From Sinorhizobium fredii USDA 205 (lineage in GTDB: Bacteria > Pseudomonadota > Alphaproteobacteria > Rhizobiales > Rhizobiaceae): a stretch of DNA of 64,000 nucleotides. Position 1 is the stretch's first letter. Each line of letters opens with the position of its first letter. Positions 19,994 to 30,663 of the stretch are shown here, piece by piece. The notes under the pieces were generated by a model. That model saw nothing but the letters and a program-made list of their open reading frames with translations. It had not been told where the DNA came from and ran no database searches. The translations under genes were made by a program, and so were the position numbers. The stretch spans positions 19,646-83,645 of the forward strand of contig NZ_AUTC01000085.1 in NCBI RefSeq assembly GCF_001461695.1, read 5' to 3'.

Positions 19994-22933
19994 ATGCAAA
20001 ACTGGCTTCCGATGAGCGAACTCAAGACCCTCTCCATTCGCGGCGCGCGCGAGCATAACCTCAAGGGCATTGACCTCGACCTGCCGCGCAACAAGTTGAT
20101 CGTGATGACCGGCCTCTCGGGCTCCGGCAAGTCCTCGCTCGCCTTCGACACCATCTATGCGGAAGGTCAGCGCCGCTATGTCGAAAGCCTGTCGGCCTAT
20201 GCCCGGCAGTTCCTGGAGATGATGCAGAAGCCGGATGTCGACCAGATCGACGGGCTGTCGCCGGCGATCTCGATCGAACAGAAGACGACGTCGCGCAACC
20301 CGCGCTCGACGGTCGGCACGGTCACCGAAATCTACGATTATCTGCGCCTGCTTTTCGCACGCGTCGGCGTTCCCTATTCGCCGGCGACGGGCCTGCCGAT
20401 CGAGAGCCAGACGGTCAGCCAGATGGTCGATCGCGTCCTGGAATTCGGCGAAGGGACGCGGCTTTACGTTCTCGCGCCGCTCGTGCGCGGCCGTAAGGGC
20501 GAGTACAAGAAAGAACTCGCCGAGCTGATGAAGAAGGGCTTCCAGCGCGTCAAGGTCGATGGCCAGTTCTATGAAATCGCCGATGTGCCGGCGCTCGACA
20601 AGAAATACAAGCACGACATCGATGTCGTCGTCGACCGCGTCGTCGTGCGGCCCGACCTTGCCACCCGGCTTGCGGACAGCCTGGAAACCAGCCTGACGCT
20701 TGCCGACGGTCTGGCGATCGCCGAATTCGCCGACAAGCCGCTGCCGCCGGAAGAGACGGCCGCCGGCGGCTCGGCCAACAAATCGCTCAATGAGACGCAT
20801 GAGCGCATGCTGTTCTCGGAGAAATTCGCCTGCCCGGTCTCCGGCTTTACCATTTCGGAAATCGAACCGCGGCTATTCTCCTTCAACAACCCCTTCGGCG
20901 CCTGTTCGACCTGCGACGGTCTCGGCAGCCAGCAGAAGATCGACGAGGCGCTGATCATTCCCGAGCCGAACCGGACCTTGCGGGACGGTGCCATTGCGCC
21001 GTGGGCAAAATCGACCTCGCCCTATTACAACCAGACGCTCGAGGCACTCGGCAAGGTCTTCGACTTCAAGCTCGGCAATCGCTGGAGCGAACTCTCCGAG
21101 GCGGCACAGAAGGCGATCCTGCACGGGACGGAAGAGAAGATCACCTTCCATTATCAGGACGGCGCGCGGTCCTATAACACGACGAAGACCTTCGAAGGCA
21201 TCGTGCCCAATCTCGAGCGGCGCTGGAAGGAGACCGACAGTGCCTGGGCACGCGAGGAGATCGAGCGCTTCATGTCGGCGGCGCCCTGCCCCGCCTGCGC
21301 CGGTTACCGGCTGAAACCGGAGGCGCTGGCCGTCAAGATCGACAAGTCGCATATCGGCGAGCTCACCGACATGTCGATCCGTGCTGCCCGCGACTGGTTC
21401 GAAACGCTTCCCGAAAGGCTCAGCGCCAAGCAGAACGAAATCGCCGTGCGCATCCTCAAGGAAATCCGCGAGCGGTTGCGCTTCCTGAACGACGTCGGGC
21501 TCGAATATCTGAGCCTGTCGCGCAATTCCGGCACGCTTTCGGGCGGCGAGAGCCAGCGGATCCGGCTCGCATCGCAGATCGGCTCGGGCTTGACCGGCGT
21601 GCTCTATGTGCTCGACGAGCCGTCGATCGGCCTTCACCAGCGCGACAATGCCCGCCTGCTCGAGACGCTTCGGCATCTGCGCGACATCGGCAACACGGTG
21701 ATTGTCGTCGAGCATGACGAGGATGCGATCCTGACCGCGGATCATGTGGTCGACATCGGCCCGGCCGCCGGCATTCACGGTGGCGAGATCGTCGCCGAGG
21801 GCACGCCGCCGGATATCATGGCCAATCCCAAGTCGCTGACCGGCAAGTATCTGTCCGGCGAATTGTCCGTTGCCGTTCCCGGCGAACGGAGGAAACCGAA
21901 AAAGAAGAAGGAAATCACCGTCGTAGGCGCGCGGGCTAACAATCTGAAGAATGTGACGGCATCGATCCCGCTGGGCGTCTTCACCGCCGTCACGGGCGTT
22001 TCGGGCGGCGGCAAGTCGACCTTCCTGATCGAGACGCTCTACAAGGCGGCCGCCCGCCGCGTCATGGGGGCGCGGGAAAACCCCGCCGACCACGACCGGA
22101 TCGATGGCTTCGAGCATATCGACAAGGTGATCGACATCGACCAGTCGCCGATCGGCCGGACGCCGCGCTCCAACCCGGCCACCTATACCGGCGCCTTCAC
22201 GCCGATTCGCGACTGGTTCGCCGGACTGCCGGAGGCGAAGACCCGCGGCTACCAGCCGGGCCGCTTCTCCTTCAACGTCAAGGGCGGACGCTGCGAGGCC
22301 TGCCAGGGCGACGGCGTGATCAAAATCGAAATGCATTTCCTGCCGGATGTCTACGTCACCTGCGACGTCTGCCATGGCAAGCGCTACAATCGCGAAACGC
22401 TCGACGTGCACTTCAAGGGCAAGTCGATCGCCGACGTTCTCGACATGACGGTCGAGGAAGGTGTCGAATTCTTCTCGGCCGTTCCCGCGGTGCGCGACAA
22501 GCTGGTGACGCTGAACCAGGTTGGGCTCGGCTATATCAAAATCGGCCAGCAGGCGAACACGCTGTCGGGCGGCGAAGCGCAGCGCGTCAAGCTCGCCAAG
22601 GAACTGTCGAAGCGCTCGACCGGACGCACGCTCTATATCCTCGACGAACCGACGACCGGCTTGCATTTCCATGACGTAGCCAAGCTTCTTGAAGTGCTGC
22701 ATGAGCTCGTCAACCAGGGCAACTCGGTCGTCGTGATCGAGCACAATCTCGAAGTCATCAAGACGGCCGACTGGGTCATCGACTTTGGCCCGGAAGGCGG
22801 CGACGGCGGCGGTGAGGTCATCGCGAAAGGAACGCCGGAAGACGTGGTCAAGGAACCCCGCTCCTATACCGGTCAGTTCCTGAAGGAGCTCCTGGAGCGC
22901 CGGACGGTGAGGAAAGTGGTCGCGGCCGAGTAA
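19994..22933 (+). CDS. uvrA: Excinuclease ABC subunit A
   Basis: DNA-damage sensor of nucleotide excision repair. 979 residues with two ABC ATPase modules: Walker [10 protein letters not shown] near residue 40 and GVSGGGKST near 675, each with a signature motif ([16 protein letters not shown]), plus zinc-binding cysteine pairs (CSTCDGLG region; CEACQGDG then CDVCHGKR). The start at 19994 is favoured by AGGAGG 12 bases upstream; ATG at 20012 (MSELKTLSI) would give a 973-residue form and matches the usual N-terminus. A LexA box upstream indicates SOS induction. uvrB and uvrC are not nearby. Confidence 0.97.
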   Translation: MQNWLPMSELKTLSIRGAREHNLKGIDLDLPRNKLIVMTGLSGSGKSSLAFDTIYAEGQRRYVESLSAYARQFLEMMQKPDVDQIDGLSPAISIEQKTTSRNPRSTVGTVTEIYDYLRLLFARVGVPYSPATGLPIESQTVSQMVDRVLEFGEGTRLYVLAPLVRGRKGEYKKELAELMKKGFQRVKVDGQFYEIADVPALDKKYKHDIDVVVDRVVVRPDLATRLADSLETSLTLADGLAIAEFADKPLPPEETAAGGSANKSLNETHERMLFSEKFACPVSGFTISEIEPRLFSFNNPFGACSTCDGLGSQQKIDEALIIPEPNRTLRDGAIAPWAKSTSPYYNQTLEALGKVFDFKLGNRWSELSEAAQKAILHGTEEKITFHYQDGARSYNTTKTFEGIVPNLERRWKETDSAWAREEIERFMSAAPCPACAGYRLKPEALAVKIDKSHIGELTDMSIRAARDWFETLPERLSAKQNEIAVRILKEIRERLRFLNDVGLEYLSLSRNSGTLSGGESQRIRLASQIGSGLTGVLYVLDEPSIGLHQRDNARLLETLRHLRDIGNTVIVVEHDEDAILTADHVVDIGPAAGIHGGEIVAEGTPPDIMANPKSLTGKYLSGELSVAVPGERRKPKKKKEITVVGARANNLKNVTASIPLGVFTAVTGVSGGGKSTFLIETLYKAAARRVMGARENPADHDRIDGFEHIDKVIDIDQSPIGRTPRSNPATYTGAFTPIRDWFAGLPEAKTRGYQPGRFSFNVKGGRCEACQGDGVIKIEMHFLPDVYVTCDVCHGKRYNRETLDVHFKGKSIADVLDMTVEEGVEFFSAVPAVRDKLVTLNQVGLGYIKIGQQANTLSGGEAQRVKLAKELSKRSTGRTLYILDEPTTGLHFHDVAKLLEVLHELVNQGNSVVVIEHNLEVIKTADWVIDFGPEGGDGGGEVIAKGTPEDVVKEPRSYTGQFLKELLERRTVRKVVAAE

Positions 22934-23048
22934 TCGGGTGGCGGTTCGTTTTAGGATCGAGCAAGGTTTGCGTGTCGCCTGCATCTGGACCGTGACCGAT
23001 AAATGAGACGGGAAGCACGGGCGCGCTTTGGGTCGCGAGGAGAAAATG

Positions 23049-23852
23049 ATGGCAGAAGCAGGAAAGATCCGTGTCGGCATCGGCGGCTGGAATTTCGAGC
23101 CCTGGGAAAGCAGCTTCTATCCCTCCGACCTTCCGAAGAAGCGGCAGCTCGAATTCGCTGGCAAGGAACTGCGCGCCATCGAGGTCAACGGCACCTATTA
23201 CAGCTCACAGAAGCCGGCGACCTTCGCCAAATGGGCCTCTGAGGTGCCGGATGGCTTCATATTCTCCCTGAAGGCAAGCCGCTTCGTGACGAATCGCAGG
23301 GTGCTGGCGGAGGCCGGCGAATCGATGGAGCGATTCCTGACGCAAGGCCTGACGGAACTCGGCGACCGGCTTGGTCCCATCCTGTGGCAGTTCGCCCCGA
23401 CCAAGAAATTCGATCCGGAAGACTTCGAGGGCTTCCTGAAGCTGCTGCCGGAAAAGCAGGACGGCTTGAAGCTCCGGCACGTCGTCGAAGTCCGCCATCC
23501 TTCCTTCCAAGTGCCGGAGTTCGTCGGGCTCCTGGATAAACACAAAGTGGCGGCGGTTCTCGCCGAGCACGAGGATTATCCGATGATTGCCGACGTCACC
23601 GCGGATTTTGTCTATGCGCGGCTGCAGAAGGGCAGCGACGACGTCAAGACCTGCTATCCGCCGGCCGGCCTCGACCTCTGGGCCGAAAGGCTCAAGACCT
23701 TTGCCGCCGGCGGCGAGCCGGATGGCTTGGAAAAGAGCGCGCCGGACCGAAAGGCGGAGAAGACGCCGCGCGACGTCTTTGCCTTTTTCATCAGCTCGGG
23801 CAAGGTCAATGCGCCGAACGGCGCCCGGGAATTGCAAGAGCGGGTTGGCTAA
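23049..23852 (+). CDS. DUF72 (YecE-like) family protein
   Basis: A 267-residue cytoplasmic protein with a predicted TIM-barrel-like DUF72 domain: VGIGGWNFEPW at the N-terminus, EVNGTYYSSQKP near residue 50, FSLKASRFVTN near 80 and YARLQKG near 195. Biochemical role unknown. Start at 23049 is preferred because GGAG ends six bases upstream; ATG at 23046 is also possible. It lies alone between uvrA and the long regulatory region of nrdJ. Confidence 0.85.
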   Translation: MAEAGKIRVGIGGWNFEPWESSFYPSDLPKKRQLEFAGKELRAIEVNGTYYSSQKPATFAKWASEVPDGFIFSLKASRFVTNRRVLAEAGESMERFLTQGLTELGDRLGPILWQFAPTKKFDPEDFEGFLKLLPEKQDGLKLRHVVEVRHPSFQVPEFVGLLDKHKVAAVLAEHEDYPMIADVTADFVYARLQKGSDDVKTCYPPAGLDLWAERLKTFAAGGEPDGLEKSAPDRKAEKTPRDVFAFFISSGKVNAPNGARELQERVG

Positions 23853-24146
23853 CGCGCGAAATGCGCCGGTTTCGCGTAGGTGTGCGCAGCAATTCGAGGG
23901 GCGGTATCGGGCTTCAGATCCCGGCCTCGCAGCCACCACATGTAGTCGTTCGAATCACAAAATCGAGCGCTTCACATTCCGGCGCGTTTCGCAATTGTCA
24001 GTAGAATTTCGGAATGCCCGTACCTGTTTTTTTACCCGTGAAAACTCTGATTTTCTGTCCGTCGTTGCCGCCTGTTGCAAGACAGCCACCCGAAGCCCCT
24101 GATTTTCAACGGATTGGTCGATGTCCCCGTTTTCCACAGTCGATCC

Positions 24147-24162
24147 ACACAAGATATAGCGC
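24147..24162. promoter_or_regulatory. Isolated NrdR-box-like site
   Basis: ACACAAGATATAGCGC matches 13 of 16 positions of the NrdR consensus ACACWATATATWGTGT. No partner site is seen 31 bases away on either side, unlike the downstream pair. It lies next to a TTTTCCACA DnaA-like box. Confidence 0.4.
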
Positions 24163-24389
24163 TCAAAATTCCGTCACAAACCACCCCTTGACGCCCCAAG
24201 GCGATTCACGGTTAATGGGTTGCACGTTGCGACGGCGGCGGACCGGGAAATGAAGAGACCGGTTCATCCCCCAAATCGTCGGTTCTGGCATGTGGCTGAA
24301 GCGGATGACCCCGCGTGGCCGCGGCAGGAATTTTGCGCGATTTTTTGGGTCGCCGAAACGACATTCAGGCTGGCGTAAAGAACCTGTTA

Positions 24390-24436
24390 ATACTATATTT
24401 AGTGTTTGCAGCCAGCATCACCACAAGATACTGGAG
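24390..24436. promoter_or_regulatory. Tandem NrdR boxes upstream of nrdJ
   Basis: Site 1 (24390-24405, ATACTATATTTAGTGT) matches the NrdR consensus at 14 of 16 positions. Site 2 (24421-24436, CCACAAGATACTGGAG) is weaker (10 of 16) but begins exactly 31 bases after site 1, the three-helical-turn spacing known for NrdR operators. This predicts ATP/dATP-sensitive repression of nrdJ. Confidence 0.6.
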
Positions 24437-24546
24437 ACCCGGGTTTGGGTTTCCTCTAGCGAACGGAAGCTGAAGCTGGCTGCGGGAGACCTCACGGCCT
24501 GGCGGGGTTAACTGCGCCCTGGCGCATGACAACAAAGGACGGGACA

Positions 24547-27500
24547 ATGAAGATCGAACGTCGGTTCACGAAGGCAGGGCAATCGGCCTACGCCGAGATA
24601 GAATTCCGCAAGGCGACGAGCGAGATCAAGAACCCGGACGGGTCGATCGTCTTCCGCCTGGCGGATATCGACGTGCCGGCGCAATTCTCCCAGGTTGCCG
24701 CCGACATTCTCGCGCAGAAATATTTCCGCAAGGCAGGCGTGCCGGCCAAGCTGAAGCGCGTCGAGGAGAACGACGTGCCCTCCTTCCTGTGGCGCTCGGT
24801 TCCCGACACCGAAGCACTGAAGGCGCTGCCGAAGGAGGAACAATACGGTTCCGAAACCGACGCCCGGCAGGTTTTCGATCGGCTGGCCGGCACCTGGGCC
24901 TACTGGGGCTGGAAGGGCGGCTATTTCGAAACGGAAGAGGACGCCAGCGCCTTCCGCGACGAGCTTGCCTATATGCTCGCCACCCAGCGCGTCGCGCCGA
25001 ACTCGCCACAATGGTTCAACACCGGCCTGCACTGGGCCTATGGCATTGACGGTCCCGGCCAGGGTCATTTCTATGTCGACCCTTTCACTGGGAAGCTGAC
25101 GAAGTCGAAGTCGGCCTACGAGCACCCGCAGCCGCATGCCTGCTTCATCCAGTCGGTCGGCGACGACCTCGTCAACGAGGGCGGCATCATGGATCTGTGG
25201 GTGCGCGAGGCGCGCCTCTTCAAATACGGCTCGGGTACCGGCTCCAACTTCTCGCATCTGCGCGCCGAGGGTGAAAAGCTCTCGGGCGGCGGCAAGTCCT
25301 CCGGCCTGATGAGCTTCCTGAAGATCGGCGACCGCGCCGCCGGCGCCATCAAGTCGGGCGGCACGACGCGCCGCGCCGCCAAGATGGTTGTTGTCGACAT
25401 CGACCATCCGGATATCGAGGAATACATCAACTGGAAGGTCAAGGAAGAGCAGAAGGTCGCGGCTCTCGTCACCGGCTCGAAAATCGTCGCCAAGCACCTG
25501 AAGGCGATCATGAAAGCCTGCGTCAATTGCGACGGCAGCGACGATGCCTGCTTCGACCCGAAGCAGAACCCGGCGCTGAAGCGCGAGATCCGCGCCGCCA
25601 AGCAGGCGCTGGTGCCGGAAAACTACGTCAAGCGCGTCATCCAGTTCGCCCGCCAGGGCTACAAGGACATTCAGTTCAAGACCTATGACACGGACTGGGA
25701 TTCAGAGGCCTACCTCACTGTTTCCGGCCAGAACTCCAACAATTCCGTCTCGATCAAGGACGACTTCCTGCGCGCTGTCGAGGCGGATGGCGATTGGCAC
25801 CTGACGGCCCGCAAGGACGGCCGCGTCATGAAGACGCTGAAGGCCCGCGATCTCTGGGAGTCGATCTCCTATGCGGCCTGGGCGTCAGCCGATCCGGGCC
25901 TGCACTTCAACACGACGATGAACGACTGGCACACCTGCCCGGCGGCAGGCCCGATCCGCGCCTCGAACCCGTGCTCGGAATACATGTTCCTCGACGACAC
26001 GGCCTGCAACCTCGCATCCTTGAACCTGATGCAATTCAAGGATGCCGCCACCAAGCGGATCAACATTGCCGACTACGAGCATGCGGTCCGTCTATGGACT
26101 GTCGTTCTCGAAGTCTCGGTGATGATGGCGCAGTTCCCGTCGCGCGAGATCGCCGAACTCTCCTATGAATACCGCACGCTCGGCCTCGGCTACGCCAATA
26201 TCGGCGGCCTGCTGATGTCGACCGGCATTCCCTATGACTCGGCCGAAGGCCGTGCCATCGCCGGTGCGCTGACCGCGATCATGACCGGCGTTGCCTATGC
26301 GACTTCGGCGGAGATCTCGGCCAAGCTCGGCCCCTTCCCCGGCTTTGCGCCGAACCGCGACAACATGCTGCGCGTCATGCGCAACCACCGCCTGGCAGCC
26401 CATGGCGAAACCGCCGGCTATGAGGGCTTGTCGGTCAACCCGGTCGCCCTCATCCACGCCGATTGCCCGGACCAGGACCTGATCGCCCATGCCCAGAGCG
26501 CCTGGGACAAGGCCGTCGAACTTGGCGAGAAGCACGGCTATCGCAACGCCCAGGCGACCGTGATCGCGCCGACCGGCACGATCGGCCTCGTCATGGATTG
26601 CGACACCACCGGCATCGAGCCCGATTTCGCGCTGGTGAAATTCAAGAAGCTGGCCGGCGGCGGCTACTTCAAGATCATCAACCGGGCCGTCCCGGAGGCG
26701 CTGCGCACGCTTGGCTATTCGGAAAGCCAGATCGCCGAGATCGAGGCCTATGCCGTCGGACACGGCAACCTCAACCAGGCGCCGGCTATCAACCCGACAA
26801 CGCTTAAGGCCAAGGGCTTTACCGACGAGAAGGTCGATGCCGTCAATGCGGCGCTGAAGTCCGCCTTCGACATCAAGTTCGTCTTCAACCAATGGACACT
26901 CGGTGCCGACTTCCTCAAGGGCACGCTGAAGGTCAGCGACGAGCAGCTCGCCGCGATGGACTTCAACCTGCTCGAACACCTGGGCTTCTCCAGGAAGGAC
27001 ATCGAAGCCGCCAACATTCACGTCTGCGGTGCGATGACGCTCGAAGGCGCGCCGTTCCTGAGGGCCGAGCACCTGCCGGTCTTCGATTGCGCCAATCCCT
27101 GCGGCAAGATCGGTAAGCGCTACCTTTCGGTCGAAAGCCATATCCGCATGATGGCGGCTGCCCAGCCGTTCATCTCGGGCGCGATCTCCAAGACGATCAA
27201 CATGCCGAACGAGGCGACCGTCGAGGATTGCAAAAACGCCTACATGCTCTCCTGGAAGCTGGCGCTGAAGGCCAACGCCCTCTATCGCGATGGCTCCAAG
27301 CTGTCGCAGCCGCTGAACGCCTCGCTGATCGAGGACGAGGAGGACGAGGAGGCGATCGAGGAACTGCTGCAGGCGCCGACGGCCGCTCAGGCCGTCGCCG
27401 TCACCGAGAAGATCGTCGAGCGCGTCATCGAAAAGGTCATCCGCGCCCGTGAAAAGCTGCCGAACCGCCGTCAGGGCTATACCCAGAAGGCGATCGTCGG

Positions 27501-28338
27501 CGGCCACAAGGTCTACTTGCGCACCGGCGAGTTCGGCGACGGCCGCCTCGGCGAGATTTTCATCGACATGCACAAGGAAGGCGCCGCCTTCCGGGCGATG
27601 ATGAACAACTTCGCCATCGCCATCTCGCTCGGCCTGCAATATGGCGTGCCGCTCGAGGAATATGTGGAGGCCTTCACCTTCACCAAATTCGAGCCGGCCG
27701 GCATGGTCCAGGGCAATGACGCGATCAAGAACGCCACGTCGATCCTCGACTACGTGTTCCGCGAACTCGCCGTTTCCTATCTCGGCCGCCACGACCTCGC
27801 CCATGTCGACACCTCCGACTTCAGCAACACGGCGCTCGGCCGCGGCATCCAGGAAGGCAAGACCAACCTCGTCTCGACCGGCTGGACGCGCGGCTACAAG
27901 CCGACGGTCGTCGGCGGCACGGGCGACCGCTCGGAGCCGAAGGGGGCCTCGACCGGCGCTCCGGCCCGCGCCTCGGGCGGCGCCACGGTGACCTCGATCG
28001 CCGGCAATGCCGTCCGCAAACTCGAGCCGGCAACCGCTGCTGCAACCTCGGAAGTCGTCGCCTTCAAGCGCGACTATGAGGAGCGCGCCGCCGAGCTTGC
28101 CGAGGAGATCGCGGACGAAGTCGAACAGGAAGTAACCGCTCTGTTCTCCGACAGGGCCGCAGCGGAAGCCGCCTCTGCCAAGAGCGACGCCAAGAAGGTC
28201 GAAGCGGAACGCCGCGCCCGCTCCATCATGCAGGGCTACACCGGCAACATGTGCTCCGAGTGCCAGAACTTCACGATGGTGCGGAACGGTACGTGCGAGA
28301 AGTGCGACACGTGTGGTGCTACGAGCGGGTGCAGCTGA
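24547..28338 (+). CDS. nrdJ: Adenosylcobalamin-dependent ribonucleotide reductase (class II)
   Basis: Reduces ribonucleotides to deoxyribonucleotides using a thiyl radical generated from vitamin B12, with no need for oxygen or a separate radical subunit. 1263 residues, the long rhizobial form: substrate-site segment [21 protein letters not shown] near residue 480, the phosphate-binding APTGTIGL near residue 675, an Ala/Glu-rich linker, and a C-terminal Cys cluster ([21 protein letters not shown]) that re-reduces the active site. Start at 24547 (MKIERRFTK) follows AAAGGACGGGACA; an upstream in-frame ATG at 24526 is less likely. Candidate NrdR boxes lie upstream. This enzyme type is essential in S. 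meliloti, which makes B12 supply critical. Confidence 0.96.
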   Translation: MKIERRFTKAGQSAYAEIEFRKATSEIKNPDGSIVFRLADIDVPAQFSQVAADILAQKYFRKAGVPAKLKRVEENDVPSFLWRSVPDTEALKALPKEEQYGSETDARQVFDRLAGTWAYWGWKGGYFETEEDASAFRDELAYMLATQRVAPNSPQWFNTGLHWAYGIDGPGQGHFYVDPFTGKLTKSKSAYEHPQPHACFIQSVGDDLVNEGGIMDLWVREARLFKYGSGTGSNFSHLRAEGEKLSGGGKSSGLMSFLKIGDRAAGAIKSGGTTRRAAKMVVVDIDHPDIEEYINWKVKEEQKVAALVTGSKIVAKHLKAIMKACVNCDGSDDACFDPKQNPALKREIRAAKQALVPENYVKRVIQFARQGYKDIQFKTYDTDWDSEAYLTVSGQNSNNSVSIKDDFLRAVEADGDWHLTARKDGRVMKTLKARDLWESISYAAWASADPGLHFNTTMNDWHTCPAAGPIRASNPCSEYMFLDDTACNLASLNLMQFKDAATKRINIADYEHAVRLWTVVLEVSVMMAQFPSREIAELSYEYRTLGLGYANIGGLLMSTGIPYDSAEGRAIAGALTAIMTGVAYATSAEISAKLGPFPGFAPNRDNMLRVMRNHRLAAHGETAGYEGLSVNPVALIHADCPDQDLIAHAQSAWDKAVELGEKHGYRNAQATVIAPTGTIGLVMDCDTTGIEPDFALVKFKKLAGGGYFKIINRAVPEALRTLGYSESQIAEIEAYAVGHGNLNQAPAINPTTLKAKGFTDEKVDAVNAALKSAFDIKFVFNQWTLGADFLKGTLKVSDEQLAAMDFNLLEHLGFSRKDIEAANIHVCGAMTLEGAPFLRAEHLPVFDCANPCGKIGKRYLSVESHIRMMAAAQPFISGAISKTINMPNEATVEDCKNAYMLSWKLALKANALYRDGSKLSQPLNASLIEDEEDEEAIEELLQAPTAAQAVAVTEKIVERVIEKVIRAREKLPNRRQGYTQKAIVGGHKVYLRTGEFGDGRLGEIFIDMHKEGAAFRAMMNNFAIAISLGLQYGVPLEEYVEAFTFTKFEPAGMVQGNDAIKNATSILDYVFRELAVSYLGRHDLAHVDTSDFSNTALGRGIQEGKTNLVSTGWTRGYKPTVVGGTGDRSEPKGASTGAPARASGGATVTSIAGNAVRKLEPATAAATSEVVAFKRDYEERAAELAEEIADEVEQEVTALFSDRAAAEAASAKSDAKKVEAERRARSIMQGYTGNMCSECQNFTMVRNGTCEKCDTCGATSGCS

Positions 28339-28397
28339 GTATGGATTTAGCTGCTGCTGCTGCAGCAGTTGAGAAACCAATCTTAGAATTGCACACG

Positions 28398-28419
28398 TCC
28401 GGGCAGGCAACTGCCCGGA
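28398..28419 (+). terminator. Hairpin downstream of nrdJ
   Basis: Perfect 9-bp stem TCCGGGCAG/CTGCCCGGA closed by a GCAA tetraloop, 60 bases after the nrdJ stop. No T run follows, so it may protect the mRNA 3' end rather than terminate. Confidence 0.4.
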
Positions 28420-28587
28420 AAGATCGAAGGCAACAATTCAGAAACTACCGCCACCAGCCGTTGTGGGGGAGAGCGACAATGTTGGAGGCAAGGGAATCTC
28501 GGACCGAACGGCACGTAGATCCGATGGACTGACATTTGCGGATGCCGCAATTTGCTCTCGCTAGACGAATCAAGAATCGGAGATTCC

Positions 28588-28752
28588 ATGCCCCTCAAAC
28601 GTCTGATCGCAGCCGCATTGGCGGTCGTGGCCCTGTCAGGATGCGCCAGCACTGGCGGTGCCGGCAATACAACTTACGCTCAATGGTACGGACCAAACCC
28701 CGTTCCCGACTTCAGCGCCGCGAGTCCGGGCGGCGTGCGCATGGCCTACTAA
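28588..28752 (+). CDS. Small putative lipoprotein (54 residues)
   Basis: MPLKRLIAAALAVVALSGCAS is a lipoprotein signal peptide with lipobox LSGC, followed by a short mature chain (Gly-rich, then YAQWYGPNPVPDFSAASPGG and VRMAY). No domain is recognised. CGGAG sits six bases before the ATG. It faces the same way as the acetyltransferase gene downstream, 81 bases away. Its tail is different from the two other tiny lipoproteins at 29.5-29.9 kb, so it is not an obvious paralogue of them. Confidence 0.65.
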   Translation: MPLKRLIAAALAVVALSGCASTGGAGNTTYAQWYGPNPVPDFSAASPGGVRMAY

Positions 28753-28833
28753 CCGCCGAGCTTCATCGGACACCCGCGTGGTGTCTGGTGATCGCCGGTT
28801 CAGCCGACACCTCCAGACAGTCGGGATTGAAAC

Positions 28834-29262
28834 GTGCCCGCTCCCATCCTCGACATCATTCCCGATAACCCCGACCCTGACGATGTCCGCGCCATCGTTG
28901 CGACGCTCGACGCCTACAACAATGCCAATAGCGGCATGGCCGACCTGCCCGGTTTTGCCGTCATCATCCGTGATCCGCAAACGCGCGCCGCCGTCGGCGG
29001 GCTCTATGCGACGGATGGCTATGGATGGGCGTTCATCAGATATCTCGCCGTCCCGGACCAATATCGCGGCCAGGGCCTCGGGCGGCGACTGATGGAGGAG
29101 GCGGAAAAGCTCGCCAGAGCACGGGGCTATATCGGCCTGTGGCTGGACACATTCGAATTCCAGGCCCGTCCCTTCTACGAGAAGCTCGGCTTCGAGCTCT
29201 TCGGCGAACTCGAGGGCGGACAGGGCGCCATTCCCCGCTATTTCCTGAAAAAGCGCTTTTAA
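28834..29262 (+). CDS. GNAT family N-acetyltransferase
   Basis: A 142-residue acetyl-CoA-dependent acetyltransferase. The acetyl-CoA pyrophosphate loop is QYRGQGLGRRLMEEAEKLA near residue 75, preceded by the AFIRYLAVPD strand and followed by LWLDTFEFQARPFYEKLGF, the usual C-terminal signature. The start is GTG at 28834, as no in-frame ATG fits. Substrate unknown. A terminator follows at 29395. Confidence 0.85.
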   Translation: MPAPILDIIPDNPDPDDVRAIVATLDAYNNANSGMADLPGFAVIIRDPQTRAAVGGLYATDGYGWAFIRYLAVPDQYRGQGLGRRLMEEAEKLARARGYIGLWLDTFEFQARPFYEKLGFELFGELEGGQGAIPRYFLKKRF

Positions 29263-29394
29263 GCAGTTTGCACGAAACGCTGCCCGGATTGATCCCTTGA
29301 AATCCGGCCGACCGTCCCCATTTATCCGTCATCACCCGTATCGAGGACCGTGCGCCGGCAATTTTGTCGAGCGCCTTCGCGTCTTCCGGGGTTC

Positions 29395-29435
29395 AAAGGG
29401 CGCTCCCCGAAAGGGTCGAGCGCCCTTTGTGTTTT
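29395..29435 (+). terminator. Intrinsic terminator after the acetyltransferase gene
   Basis: Perfect 10-bp inverted repeat AAAGGGCGCT (29395-29404)/AGCGCCCTTT (29419-29428) followed by GTGTTTT. It can serve both strands and would also end transcription of the minus-strand mini-lipoprotein at 29484. Confidence 0.7.
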
Positions 29436-29483
29436 ATCGCCGGCTGCCGCGTCGATGCGAAGGGGACCCGTTTGGTAGTCCCG

Positions 29484-29594
29484 TCACCGCGGCGGGACGA
29501 TGCCCTGGTAATACTCGCCTTCTCCGCCGACGTGGACGGTCTGCGAGCATGCCGTGAGCGTTGCGAGTACGAGCAACAATAGGATCCTGCGCAT
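29484..29594 (-). CDS. Mini-lipoprotein with YYQGIVPP tail (36 residues)
   Basis: MRRILLLLVLATLTACSQTVHV gives a short signal peptide with lipobox LTAC; the mature part is only about 21 residues and ends EGEYYQGIVPPR. The tail closely matches YYTGIVPP in the second mini-lipoprotein 170 bases upstream, so the frame is probably translated despite its size. Function unknown; no partner gene is evident. The convergent terminator at 29395-29435 lies behind it. Confidence 0.55.
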   Translation of the reverse strand: MRRILLLLVLATLTACSQTVHVGGEGEYYQGIVPPR

Positions 29595-29763
29595 GGATCT
29601 CGGCCCCTTTCCTAAAGGATTGACGGCCATTGATATTCCGGCCTTCGCGAAGGATCAATTCCCTTCTCTGTGCTCTCTACAACGTAGCGTGTCGGTCGGC
29701 CAAGGACTTGCCGACGGCGGGCCGTCTGCTCTTTGTTACCTGTCGCAGATTCTGGACGACCTT

Positions 29764-29913
29764 CTAGAACTGCGTCGGCGGCACGATGCCCGTGTAGTAG
29801 TCCCCCGATCCGGGCGTATAGGGGTTGCTGGAAACGGAGGTTCTTCCCGTTTGCGAGCACCCAGCGAGAGTAGAAAATACAATCAGCAGCAGCAGCAGCA
29901 GCACAGCACGCAT
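29764..29913 (-). CDS. Mini-lipoprotein with YYTGIVPP tail (49 residues)
   Basis: MRAVLLLLLLIVFSTLAGCSQT is a lipoprotein signal peptide with lipobox LAGC; a Ser/Thr/Asn-rich spacer leads to GSGDYYTGIVPPTQF. The six-Leu run is encoded by repeated CTG codons (the CAG repeat on the + strand near 29884-29904). It shares the lipobox-CSQT and YYxGIVPP parts with its neighbour at 29484-29594 in the same orientation, pointing to tandem duplication. Confidence 0.6.
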   Translation of the reverse strand: MRAVLLLLLLIVFSTLAGCSQTGRTSVSSNPYTPGSGDYYTGIVPPTQF

Positions 29914-30240
29914 GGTCCCGTCCTTCCTGACCGAGTTCCCCTATGCTCCTTCAGCGGCGCGGATCTGCGCCGGTTCTCTTCATCAAGCTGTGATTGTACA
30001 TCTCGCTCAACCGGCGGGATAGACCACCGAAAGAGGACGGTCGTCTCGCCAAGACATGCGCACAGCCCATTGGACTACTTGCCCTTTCCACCTCTGCTGC
30101 CCGGTTCTTTGAGCCCCATTCGCCGGGTCGCCGAGCCCGGAAAACGCTCGGATTCAAATAAAATCCGACCGCCTTGCTTCACCGGCCCGCAAATCAAAGT
30201 GTGGCAGAGAAAAAGGAGGAATGTATTCAGGGCGAACAGT
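29914..30240. other. Non-coding gap before the 30.2-kb gene
   Basis: A 327-base stretch with the upstream region of the minus-strand mini-lipoprotein. AAAAGGAGGA at 30211-30220 is a perfect ribosome-binding sequence but the ATG that follows at 30221 opens only a seven-codon frame. Nothing else is recognised. Confidence 0.4.
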
Positions 30241-30621
30241 GTGACACAGGTCGTTACCGTTTCCGCGACGACGGCAGCTTACGCGGCAGAGGCCGTCAAG
30301 CCGTCCGCGCGTGTGCGCGGCGACGGTCCGGCCGATGAAGCCATTACGTTGCTCTCGGCACGGCCGCAGGAGCCGTCTGCCCTTGCGCCGGCGATTTCCA
30401 GGACGAAGGGTGCCCTTCCCCTGGCGCTGATGCTGATCAGCGCTGAACAGCGCCCGCCGCAGGAGAGTGAGGCGGAGACTTTGCGCCGTTACCTCGAATT
30501 CATGCAGGAGGAGCAAAGCGACGATCGCGGGGGCGATCAGCAGGACGAAGCGCTCGCCGATGAAGGCGAGAGCGGCGACGAAATTGCAGCCATGCTCGAC
30601 GAGTTCATCCAAGGAGCATGA
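30241..30621 (+). CDS. Hypothetical acidic protein (126 residues)
   Basis: A frame from GTG 30241 gives a protein with an Ala/Val-rich N-terminus (TQVVTVSATTAAYAAEAVKP) and a very acidic second half (EEQSDDRGGDQQDEALADEG, ending AAMLDEFIQGA). Codon choice resembles real genes here and a convergent hairpin follows the stop. The start is unsure: the strong ribosome-binding sequence lies 20 bases before the GTG. A minus-strand frame covers the same DNA but looks like a shadow. No family recognised. Confidence 0.45.
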   Translation: MTQVVTVSATTAAYAAEAVKPSARVRGDGPADEAITLLSARPQEPSALAPAISRTKGALPLALMLISAEQRPPQESEAETLRRYLEFMQEEQSDDRGGDQQDEALADEGESGDEIAAMLDEFIQGA

Positions 30622-30623
30622 TT

Positions 30624-30649
30624 GGAGCGGGTCCAACCAGACCCACTCC
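30624..30649. terminator. Hairpin between convergent genes
   Basis: GGAGCGGGTC/GACCCACTCC with a six-base loop and a single mismatch, located between the 30.2-kb gene and the copper chaperone gene. No long T run on either side. Confidence 0.4.
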
Positions 30650-30663
30650 ATACAGTAAACGGC

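Larger units (their letters stand above)
23853..24546. other. 694-base upstream region of nrdJ
   Basis: Unusually long for this window. It contains a hairpin CGCGAAA/TTTCGCG at 23855-23876 after the DUF72 gene, a DnaA-box-like TTTTCCACA at 24130-24138, and three NrdR-box-like sites listed separately. No protein gene or recognised riboswitch was found. Confidence 0.5.

Noticed and set aside
23935..23965. tRNA-like GTTCGAATC T-loop sequence after the DUF72 gene
   Set aside because: No acceptor stem, anticodon arm or D arm could be paired around it, so it is neither a tRNA nor a clear attachment-site remnant.
24180..24380. Cobalamin riboswitch upstream of the B12-dependent nrdJ
   Set aside because: No B12-box-like conserved block was found; NrdR-like sites are a better explanation of the region.
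29884..29904. CAG triplet repeat as a regulatory microsatellite
   Set aside because: It is the reverse complement of the CTG Leu codons in the signal peptide of the mini-lipoprotein at 29764-29913.
30154..30651. Minus-strand frame over the 30.2-kb gene
   Set aside because: The plus-strand frame has better codon composition and a hairpin after its stop; the minus frame has no start signal or similarity.
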